In this document: piece by piece, positions 1 through 7,318 of the stretch
How the letters are laid out: each line of letters starts with the position of its first letter
Numbering within the stretch: position 1 is the stretch's first letter
Origin: Scedosporium boydii
Lineage: Eukaryota > Ascomycota > Sordariomycetes > Microascales > Microascaceae
NCBI GenBank assembly: GCA_002221725.1
Contig: NJFT01000386.1
Location: forward strand, 1-19,499
Direction: 5' to 3'
Length of the DNA: 19,499 nucleotides
The notes under the pieces: generated by a model
What the model was told of the DNA's origin: nothing
Database searches by the model: none
What the model saw: only the letters and a program-made list of their open reading frames with translations
Made by a program: the position numbers and the translations under genes

Positions 1-34
1 AAAAAAAAAAAAAAAATGATGGAAAAGCACTCAC
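1..34 (-). other. Partial first intron of the FAD oxidase gene
   Basis: The minus strand reads GTGAGT immediately after codon 271 of the oxidase, then a short stretch and a T-tract (A16 on the plus strand) to the window edge. In-frame read-through would give Val-Ser-Ala-Phe-Pro-Ser and then poly-Phe, which supports an intron rather than coding sequence. No acceptor is visible in the window. Confidence 0.75.
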
Positions 35-847
35 GCTTGCGTTGACTACCGTAAACTGGAGAGCATTATCCGAAGCCATACCTTTCCACGTTCCCAGAGG
101 AGAATGGCCGCCTCCCTGGATGTATCCGCCCGCCGGCCCAACCGTGTGTGCAATGCCGGCTACTACAGTAAGATTCCGCTCCCCGACGGCCTTGTACAAA
201 TCCATGAGGTAGACCCCGGCACCAATGGTAACGGCAGAGCCCTGAGACTGGACCTTGTGCTTCTGCGCCTTGTAGCCGGCGGGGACTGTTGGCGCGAAGT
301 CCGTGACAAAGTCTAGGCTCTTCAGTTTGTGCGTGGCGATGCGAAGCGAATATGGAGCCGATGACCGGCCGAGGTAGCAGTGCCCCGTATTCTTGATGGC
401 GAGTCGGATGTTGTGTTTCTTAGCGAACCGGACGGCTTTCTGGATATGCTCCGCGTTCTCGACCTCAGCGGAGTAAAGTGGCACGCGTCCCTGACCGCAA
501 GCGATGGTGCGACTTGAGCCTACGTAGCAGCTCTCGTTGGCTGCCACCCGCGCCTCCCAGTTCACATTCTGTACGGTGCCAGGATTGATACCCCTCCAAA
601 CGGAGTTGGTTGTTTGGTTTGCAACGGCAAGGCAGGCTTCGGCGTCGAATGTCGGATCGTGACAGGGGAGACCAACAGGTTGTACTGCAAGGAGATTACC
701 GCTGATGGAATTATTGAATTTTTCCCATTCTGAATCCGAGGGCCAGCATGAGTCTGTTGGACGGCATCGGCATTTACGGTTATGAGGCGAGGCTCCAATC
801 ACCGTGCCGATTAAGAGCAGGGAATCGAGGAGAAATGTTCGAAGCAT
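35..847 (-). CDS. Secreted FAD-linked oxidase, berberine-bridge/VAO type, 5' exon only (partial)
   Basis: This is the first exon (271 codons) of a secreted flavoprotein oxidase. Residues 1-19 form a signal peptide (MLRTFLLDSLLLIGTVIGA), followed by a Cys-rich N-terminal stretch (C26, C28, C34, C62, C72). From about residue 118 the sequence follows the PCMH-type FAD-binding fold: the segment NTGHCYLGRSS (153-163) holds H156, where this family usually attaches FAD covalently. AGIAHTVGPAGGYIQGGGHS (230-249) is the pyrophosphate/isoalloxazine loop. The second attachment cysteine of bicovalent members appears to be replaced by Ala (AGIAHT instead of AGxCPT), which suggests single covalent FAD; this is inference. 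The exon ends after a complete Ser codon at a GTGAGT donor (34-29), so the intron is phase 0 and the substrate domain lies outside the window. The substrate is unknown. Family assignment is strong, the specific reaction is not. Confidence 0.9.
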
Positions 848-944
848 GGTAAGGCGTGTTCCTTTTCTTCTTCTCTATTTTGCATGTGAAGTTGTGAGTG
901 AATAGCTCGCTCCTAGATGAGGAGTTATGAAGGCGGTCATCATC

Positions 945-952
945 ATTTTATA
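945..952 (-). promoter_or_regulatory. TATA-box-like element of the FAD oxidase gene
   Basis: The minus strand reads TATAAAAT about 100 bp upstream of the oxidase start codon, a plausible core promoter distance with a leader of about 70 nt. This is sequence match and position only. Confidence 0.4.
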
Positions 953-2273
953 TTTCAATCCATGATCCACAATTTCCTACAAAATAATTGCTGATGGTGG
1001 CAGAGTTAGAGGCTTAATCGAGTTAATTCCATAATGACACGCCAGCATGTCTTACAAAAGAGCGCGTTATTGGGGGCAAACCAACTCCCTTTCCTTGGTT
1101 GAGGGGAGGATCCTGATTCCAAGTTCCAGGCCAAAGACGCGTCGTTCGTTCCAAATCGGGGGTTTAGGTTGCAGAAGAAGAAAGAAACAAACTGAAAAAA
1201 AAAATAAGCAAGCGGGGACTTCTTTGCTCCGTCCCTTGGTTTTATATTGACAATACGACGAAAACGAGGCCCAATACGATGAGAGCGAGCTTCTCAATTC
1301 GTGGTCGGTGGCTTAGCTTTTACGGCTGACTGGAATCGCTCCGGTACTACGGAACACGTCAGAACTCTCGAGAAGTACGAAAAGGTGTCCTGGTGAGCGG
1401 GTTTGACTTATTCAAGGACTCTGCAGGTAGTTTCTGTTCGCATCTCACTTGAATTCCAGAAAGATTGTAATGTAGGAGTAGGAGCTGTGGACTTCTCATG
1501 GATGAACTCGTCCATCAAAATGAAGAGGATCCCACCCTCCTCTCGAGCCCTCCAAGGAAACCAAAATCACAATGCGCAATGTGTTCGGGTTCAAGATGTC
1601 GACATCCTTGTCTCGAGCACTTTTTGCTTCCTCAGTTATACCTTGCCTCACCTCAAGTCGGCAAAGTGTAAAAGATGGTCGTGTCACAGAGTGAAGGGGA
1701 ACAGTAGGACTAGTGAAGGTCAAGTATGGGCCTGGTATGAAAGGGTCACTAATCGCTATCCTCCCTCCTCTCTTTTCATCCAAAGCCTCCTTTTTATATC
1801 CTTTCCAGCTCCTCATATGATTTTCCCTCAACCTCTCCCTTTCCTCTGAAAGTTTCCTTCTTAGTTTAATACCTATTCCAACCCTATCTTGGACTTGTCT
1901 TAGATTTTAGTTTCAGCAGGTCTGAGACTCTAGTCAGCCTATTTCCCACATCATATCACGCCAATTTGAATGACGACTGTTTCTTATACTAGTTCCGTCA
2001 TTCCGGGGAAATCCCGGTACTCCCTTCGGCCTAATGTGGCCCTGTAGTCACTCCGTGCCGTGACACAAAGGAGCTACACCCTTCCTCTCTCCCCATAGCT
2101 AGATACTCTATTTCTCTGCTTTTAAGGTTATGTACTCCCCTTACCCATCCTCTCATCCCTATCCCTTACTTATCTAAGCGGCCCGTCAGATCCTTCTCCT
2201 GTTTAGTTAAGGACACTATCAAAATTAAAGATATAAGTTTATTATAAAAGCAGCAGCCCCTCTCTGAAGATAG
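953..2273. other. Intergenic region with no supported gene
   Basis: This stretch holds open frames on both strands at 1403-1849 that overlap each other, use no recognisable motif and look like chance. The sequence is of moderate AT content with scattered pyrimidine-rich runs. A small perfect inverted repeat CCGGG-GAAAT-CCCGG lies near 2003-2017. I see no tRNA, rRNA or intact transposon. Confidence 0.5.
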
Positions 2274-3161
2274 GGAGCTGGACATAGATTGCACCAGCGA
2301 TGCCGGAGAAGTGGGCAAGGATTCTTCGAAGAAGCCCTGTATGAACTACATTGCATCCTCAGAATTGCATCCTCAGACATCCCAGCACAAATATCACTTC
2401 TAGAGAGGCTTGAAGACCAAGTGCTTTTACTTTGGCAAGACGGAGATATTTCCTTCCAAGCTTCAAACCAACAAAAGAGGCCATAGAGCCACTTCAGACT
2501 AATACAGATTCTCCAACATCCAGCACAACTCCACATTCCTCAACCTCAAGGAATATCTCAAGCTCTAAGGCCACAACAAACAACATCCCGTCACCCAAAG
2601 AAGCAAAAGAGTTCGGACTTGCAGGAAAAGCCCCCCAAGTTCCTAACCAACTCAAGCTTATTAGCACTTTCGCTAAAACACAACTTAGCTAAACCCGAAA
2701 GTAGCTTAATAAAGAATAAAGATCAAGTAGAATCCCCTCAAGGAAAGAGTATATCTCTAAAGATCCAAGATATAGAAGCTCCAAAAGATAGTCCTAACCC
2801 TATCACAGAAGATATACATCTATCAACTTTAGGTAAGCTTACCACTTCTGCTCCAGGTTGTGAATTGACAGCTAATCGAGCAACCCAAACACTAGATGCA
2901 AGGCAAAGAGCATCCCGAATTATCGGAAGCTAGGAACCCAATAAAAGCGGCGGATACGCCCATATCATTACCGGCGCGGTTGTCTATGGTGCGCCTCCCG
3001 CTTTCTCTGGCGGGACTCTTGCGGATGATACAGGTCTTGGAAATTCAGCATCTCTTTGCACAAGGATGGAGATTCGTGTAGAAGTGGCTGGGCCATTTTT
3101 GATCGACCACGACCAATCATCTGAGGTGGCGCGTGTCCACGAAGGTGATCAGTACGTATGA
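2274..3161 (+). pseudogene. Possible broken reading frame, gene or mobile-element relic
   Basis: One plus-strand frame is open for 70, 148 and 75 codons between single stops (TAG at 2484 and 2931, TGA at 3159). Its first part reads as a helical segment (LERLEDQVLLLWQDGDISFQ), then Lys/Ser/Pro-rich disordered text. In the overlapping frame at 2432-2692 the text is equally protein-like (SSTTPHSSTSRN and similar), as expected after a frameshift. Codons in 2274-2933 end mostly in A or T, unlike the GC-ending codons of the intact genes nearby; after 2933 GC-ending codons return. The pattern would fit a gag-like or other decayed coding sequence, but I recognise no domain, terminal repeat or polymerase motif. 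This could be chance. Confidence 0.25.
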
Positions 3162-3890
3162 GCGGGCATAAACTTAGGACTCGGCCCCGCCGGATCTTAA
3201 GGATGGCTATGGGCATCTGGGGGAGGACAAGCGGCGGAGAACAGTCTGAAAGGGCAGCAGACCCGATCACGGCGTGTCTGCGGATACGGTAGACTCCACC
3301 GAGGGCAGTTCGAGCCCCCAAGTAGTTCCGGATGCACGGCCTGTCTGGCTTGCTGGATTCAACGAGTTGAAGAGGCCCGAAGTGTCATCGTCCTATCGAA
3401 TAACGTCTGTTCCACTGCCCTCCTGGCTAAGGGGTCTGAGCTTTCGAGGCAAGGTTGCTCGGGTTGCAAGGCGAGGAAATCAAGAGTACTGTCTCGTTCC
3501 TATTTCGCATCAAAGGGCCATGCAACCAAGTGCGGAAGCTTGGCTTCGAGGAGGAATTTATCAAAAAAATTTGCTCACCAAATCTGCCCTTCGCCATCCG
3601 AACCTTTAATCTTGTCCCTGGGGACTCCCTCATCATGAAGGCGTGTGTTCGAGCAATATTCCTGCGGTAGAAGTTCTCCTTGAAACAGGTCAAGTAAACG
3701 TGATGGACGTTATCGACTGACGCAGCGGGAGTCACCAGGTACCCGAAATGAAAATAAAACCTAATTTTGCGAAGTTACATCTCTTAAAATAACCAATACC
3801 TGTGCAATTTCACCATTTCCTTGTTTCGCAGTCGTTATCTCCATCTATCTTCTTCCCTTTCCGCTTCCATATTCATCGCGGCCACCTTGA
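3162..3890. other. Intergenic region with overlapping open frames, no supported gene
   Basis: The frame that contains the relic upstream is open again from 3201 to 3638, and two other frames (3274-3609 plus, 3427-3735 minus) are open in the same place, so none is convincing. One frame contains CSGCKARKSR, which resembles the first half of a fungal Zn2Cys6 motif but lacks the third cysteine at the right spacing. I call no gene here. Confidence 0.4.
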
Positions 3891-4534
3891 TCAACCCACC
3901 GCTTCAACCTCGACATCAACCATAACATACTCCCCTAGATCCTCCATATTCGCCACCGTTGGCTCATACCACCATAAAATCCACCCCCAAGACCTCTTCG
4001 CTAGGATCCAATGGTTTAGCCCGCTCGGATCCTCCCCATACCTCAGCAATATCCTGCCCCCGTTCTCGACCATGCGCCACTCATCGTACAAGATCGAGGC
4101 CCCGATGCCCTGCGGCGTGGGGTCATCGAGCGCTACGATGCGGTACTCAGCTTTTCCTGCTGGCCCCTGGAGGGCCAGGAGCTGGGGTTTTGTCGGAGGG
4201 GGTGAGGATGGGGATTGGACCACAAGGAAAGTTGTTTGGGAATTCGGGGAGCATGGCGAGGGAGGAGCTGGGCGGAAGTAAAGCGGCGTTGGGACTGGGG
4301 TGGGGCTTGGGAGGACATAAGCCGCTTGGGTATCGTCGAAGGAGACGAGTTGGTTGTGGACTTGGGAATTGCCGCTGCCTTGAGTGTTAGTAGGGCTGGA
4401 GTTTAGGATTCTATCTTGCGGAGAAAGGTACATTAAACGTACGCATAGATCCGGAGTTGATAGGTCTCGTTGTGCTGGAGCACTGCGGCCATCGTGGATC
4501 TCGTTAGAAGGAGAAAAAGTAGAATGAATATCAT
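3891..4534 (-). CDS. Small secreted protein of unknown function, two exons
   Basis: Exon 1 is 4534-4443 and exon 2 is 4374-3891. The 68-nt intron (4442-4375) has a GTACGT donor, a CTAAC branch site and a GGCAG acceptor, and the splice keeps frame (GC|C). The product is 191 aa. Splicing gives a real ATG start and a strong signal peptide (MIFILLFLLLTRSTMAA), which the unspliced frame lacks: that frame has no ATG until codon 50. The mature part contains YQLRIYAG near residues 25-32, a Pro-rich linker (52-95), a predicted N-glycosylation sequon (NET, 22-24) and a Trp-rich C-terminal end (WGWILWWYEP, 160-169). The order (LRIYA strand, Pro linker, aromatic end) recalls fungal PhiA/IgE-binding-like cell-wall proteins, but the similarity is only impressionistic. 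I do not assign a function. Confidence 0.7.
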
Positions 4535-4637
4535 GGTGGTGTGTGTGAATATTCCTCAAATAGATACTCTGGGCATCCAAAAAAGAAAAAGCGAGAGATG
4601 AAGAAAACAGAACGGTGAAGACGAGTCAAGGAGATCC

Positions 4638-4907
4638 TTAAGTAGATTCACCTTTCATTGAACAATGTCCCTTTGGTATGCGAGCTAGCAATTCTTCATC
4701 CGAGTTGGCGGGGCTGTGAAACTGTGTCTTGCGTCTTGGATATTCCTTGGAGATCTTGTTCGTCGGCCCTGCAACTTCTCGGCACCAGCCCCGCCTTGTC
4801 TTATCCTCCGTCCGGGTAAAAGAGAAAAATTCGCCGACTTCCACCCTGTCTCGGATGCCGGGTGAACAGGGCTGAAGAGGGGTCGGGGTTGAGCAGGGGG
4901 CTAGGAT
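4638..4907 (-). CDS. Candidate terminal exon of an unrecognised gene
   Basis: The minus strand is open for 89 codons from just after a TAA at 4910-4908 to a TAA at 4640-4638. There is no early ATG, so as a gene it would need an upstream exon; a CTTCAG acceptor-like site lies near 4876. The translation is mixed and charged (for example GEFFSFTRTEDKTRRGW) and looks more like protein than chance. It lies about 150 bp beyond another protein-like segment on the same strand (5340-5059), so both may belong to one gene joined by an intron of about 200 nt. No family is recognised. Confidence 0.3.
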   Translation of the reverse strand: MLAPCSTPTPLQPCSPGIRDRVEVGEFFSFTRTEDKTRRGWCREVAGPTNKISKEYPRRKTQFHSPANSDEELLARIPKGHCSMKGEST

Positions 4908-5012
4908 TTAGCGAAACTGAAAGGCTGGGATGCGATGAGACAGTTTGGTCCTCCGGAATTTCTTGCGGATCTAGGTTTTCTGCATACCGGTTCGTGTAAC
5001 CTACTCCGTCAT

Positions 5013-5054
5013 GAGCTGCACATCAGCTCCTATAGACCTGCCCAGGGGTCTATA
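5013..5054. repeat. Two adjacent inverted repeats
   Basis: GAGCTG-CACAT-CAGCTC spans 5013-5029 and TATAGACC-TGCCCAGG-GGTCTATA spans 5031-5054. Both have perfect arms (6 and 8 bp) and are separated by one base. They lie directly downstream of the minus-strand stop codon at 5061-5059. They could be a protein-binding site, an RNA hairpin pair or the trace of an excised element. Confidence 0.6.
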
Positions 5055-5058
5055 CGAA

Positions 5059-5340
5059 CTAGTGTACGACTAAGCCAACCCCACAGATTTCTTCTAGGCT
5101 CTCCCCGTCACGCTGGGCAAGATTCACCGCGGTTTCGACAAGTTCTTGGATTGAAGTCCATGTCCGCCTTGGTAAGGTAATTTCTACCTTCTGCACGGAT
5201 GTCTGACCCTCCACAGGGTACTGGGGCTGGGAGCAAGCGGTACGGTTTTTAGGAGCTGATTCCGGAGAGAAAAAGAAGAGAATCCGCGGGGGGGGAAGGG
5301 TGTTGGGGAGCTGATAGGACTGGGTTCGGTGGCTGGTCTG
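5059..5340 (-). CDS. Candidate exon of an unrecognised gene
   Basis: The minus strand is open for 93 codons between a TAA (5343-5341) and a TAG (5061-5059). The first half is Pro/Ser-rich, the second half is a well-formed strand-helix text: VEITLPRRTWTSIQELVETA followed by NLAQRDGESLEEICGVGL. There is no ATG, so upstream exons are needed. An adjacent frame, 5428-5252, is also Pro/Ser-rich and open for 59 codons after a TAG acceptor-like site. The two frames meet at a run of eight G (5288-5295), where one base fewer would join them. This could be an exon pair, a frameshifted pseudogene or a homopolymer error. No family is recognised. Confidence 0.35.
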   Translation of the reverse strand, partial: QTSHRTQSYQLPNTLPPPRILFFFSPESAPKNRTACSQPQYPVEGQTSVQKVEITLPRRTWTSIQELVETAVNLAQRDGESLEEICGVGLVVH

Positions 5341-5571
5341 TTACTGGTCGGGGTGTTATTCCTACCGCGATACCTCGTCCTCGATCTCGGGAGCTTGAGG
5401 CCCTGGCGAAGTTATCGATTTCGAAAGGCTATTATCGTCTCTGTGTTAAAAGTTGCTATGGAGCCGAGAATCTGATAACTGCTGGGCCCAGCCTCGTGGT
5501 CACTTCGGAAAGGCATAGCGTTTGTGCCGTCTGGACCGGACCAAAGCTGAGCACCGTAAACCGGGATCTCA

Positions 5572-5805
5572 CTATAATAGTGAGGCCGGTGAGTTGGAAG
5601 GGGGGCTCCTTTCTTCTTCTTCTTCTTCTTCTTCTTCTTCTTCTTCTTCAGCTCCCTCCGTTTCCTTCTTCTCGGAGTAGGTTCCTACAAGAACTGGCAG
5701 GCAAGGATTCCGCTGATCAACAGGAAGCAATGCTAGGAACACACAAAAGAAGTCCCCAACGAAGAGGGAACGGGAAAAGAGGGATACAGCGGGTATAAAA
5801 GACAT
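5572..5805 (-). CDS. Doubtful small frame with hydrophobic start and poly-Glu tract
   Basis: From an ATG at 5805 the minus strand reads 77 codons to a TAG at 5574-5572. It begins with a hydrophobic stretch (SLFVGDFFCVFLALL) and then has a run of 13 Glu encoded by the GAA repeat. It may be the first exon of the candidate gene that follows on the same strand, with a GTGAGA donor-like site at its end, or only a by-product of the microsatellite. Confidence 0.15.
   Translation of the reverse strand: MSFIPAVSLFSRSLFVGDFFCVFLALLPVDQRNPCLPVLVGTYSEKKETEGAEEEEEEEEEEEEERSPPSNSPASLL
5611..5649. repeat. (TTC)13 trinucleotide microsatellite
   Basis: Thirteen perfect TTC units run from 5611 to 5649 (GAA on the minus strand). 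The tract is flanked by more pyrimidine-rich DNA. It is expected to vary in length between strains. Confidence 0.95.
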
Positions 5806-5877
5806 GCAATTCACAGAAGCAATGAATCAGATGTCAAATGTCAATCTCTAGGGAAGGGGCCTGATAAGTAAAGCAAT

Positions 5878-5883
5878 TTTATT
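5878..5883 (-). terminator. AATAAA-like polyadenylation signal
   Basis: The minus strand reads AATAAA 274 nt past the stop codon of the 6157-6540 gene, a possible 3' end signal for that gene. The match is to the hexamer only, and fungal signals are loose. Confidence 0.25.
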
Positions 5884-6156
5884 GTGGCAATTGAAACGAC
5901 TGAATAAGAACCGGCTGCTGGAAACCGAATACTAGGATACTGAGTGAAGAGCTTGTGATTGTACAAAAATGGGAAAGAAACAAGAAGAGTAGCCTTCCAC
6001 CTCTAATACCGAACACAGAATTCGCCCGGCCTACTATAGGTACGTCCGGCACTATCTCAAGATCACAACGGCAAAACAACTTGACGAAGACTCAGACATT
6101 CGGAGAGGCTGCGATCGAATAGGCCTGACTAGGGCTTCTCTTCTGTTCCCGGCTCG

Positions 6157-6540
6157 CTATCTACTCCCTCGTTCCATCACAGAGGGATTGTAAATGTGAC
6201 TGCTGCACCCATGAATCAATGCCTCTATTCCGCCCGACTTCGTCCGGCCCTCGGTGCATCTCTGGCACATCATTCTTACCCCCGGCCTCGCCCCATCACC
6301 ACGTGTCGTAAGAGGTAACTGCTTCGGGGGGCCGCCCAGGAGGATTGCTTCGTCAGCGCCGAGCATGCGCTCTTCGATGAAATTGCGGCCGTGGGTAGCT
6401 TGGGCTACGGCTTCTCCAGCCATGAGTGCGAGGACGGGGAGCCCTCGCATCACCGGGGGGATGCCTCCTTGGATGTTGCCTAGTTTGGCAAGCTTGGAGA
6501 TTTCGGATTTTAGGTATACTGAATTCTTGCTGTAGAGCAT
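6157..6540 (-). CDS. Hypothetical protein, 127 aa
   Basis: The frame runs from an ATG in good context (ACCATG) to a TAG. The protein starts with a basic helix (SEISKLAKL, 12-20), has a Gly/Ala-rich helical middle (GGIPPVMRGLPVLALMAGEA, 25-44), then FIEERMLGADEAILLGGPP (54-72), and a CxxC pair (C92, C95) in MMCQRCTEG. The frame is open upstream to another ATG at 6681, which would add 47 residues free of acidic side chains until near their end; I prefer 6540 because the text upstream looks less protein-like. A GTAAGA donor-like site falls inside codons 88-89 (6279-6274), so the last 40 residues might be intronic. No family is recognised. It stands alone between long spacers, on the same strand as its neighbours. 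Confidence 0.55.
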   Translation of the reverse strand: MLYSKNSVYLKSEISKLAKLGNIQGGIPPVMRGLPVLALMAGEAVAQATHGRNFIEERMLGADEAILLGGPPKQLPLTTRGDGARPGVRMMCQRCTEGRTKSGGIEALIHGCSSHIYNPSVMERGSR

Positions 6541-7318
6541 GGTAGCTTGAGGTGAATCAATTCGAAAGCAGTTTGTAGCTAGATTCGTATGATGTGAGGC
6601 GAGCGTCAAAGTGGAAAGTGGAATGGTTCTGAAATGTGCTGCGTGAAGCTTGGAGCGTGTCTGTCCATGGATTGTGCACATGTTAATCCCAAGTAACGCT
6701 GACGTGGGGTGAGTCCCATTAATGTTTTAGCCTGAGGCACACAACGTAACCTGACAAACGGGCTGTCGGAACATAGAAGTTTAAATGTCGGGAGAAGCCA
6801 CTGGCTGGGTGGAATAGGATCCATGCAGTTTCCTTGCTTGTTAATTTACAAATTTCCCGGTCTAAGTCTAGTTGAGACTATCTAGCGCAAAATGAGGATG
6901 GAGTGAGCACGTCTCCATGAGACGCCCACGGGTTGTCTCACCAAGTAGGCCTACCCGTTCTTGGCCCTGAGGTGTCCTGGAGAAGTATGCCGCATGTATC
7001 TCATGATGTTCATATTTAGTAGTTGTACACTTCATCTCAGATAATGGGCTATTATGAGACCGTGGGGACAGAGGGACGATGTGAACACGATAAACTGGGT
7101 CTATGATTCAGAGTAGATATGAATTCTATCATGTTATGCACTCTAGCTGGCATTAGACGATCGTTCCCAACTCGACTAACCCCGTTATGCGGCGAAAAGC
7201 AATTGATTGGCTCCCTTAACGAGTCCATCATACAAGGCCCTACATCCTGAGAGCAAGATGGTCAAGACAAGGTAAACATTCTCCGAACAGCTCGTAAAAC
7301 CATCCGCCTCATGTCAAC
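6541..7318. other. Intergenic spacer, no supported gene
   Basis: This spacer lies between the end of the RRM-protein gene and the start of the 127-residue gene, both on the minus strand. It should hold the 3' UTR of the former and the promoter of the latter. I see no RNA gene or repeat in it beyond a short GAGAC/GTCTC pairing near 6919-6942. Confidence 0.5.

Noticed and set aside
1403..1849. Open frame of 148 codons on the plus strand and its minus-strand partner at 1496-1831
   Set aside because: Both strands are open over the same stretch, there is no motif and the residues look random.
3448..3495. CSGCKARKSR as a Zn2Cys6 DNA-binding motif
   Set aside because: The third Cys is missing at the required spacing and the frame has no start or continuing domain.
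4535..4580. Extension of the small secreted protein to a start at 4580
   Set aside because: That start is a TTG in the unspliced frame. The spliced model has a true ATG and a signal peptide.
5795..5801. TATAAAA on the plus strand
   Set aside because: No plus-strand gene follows it.
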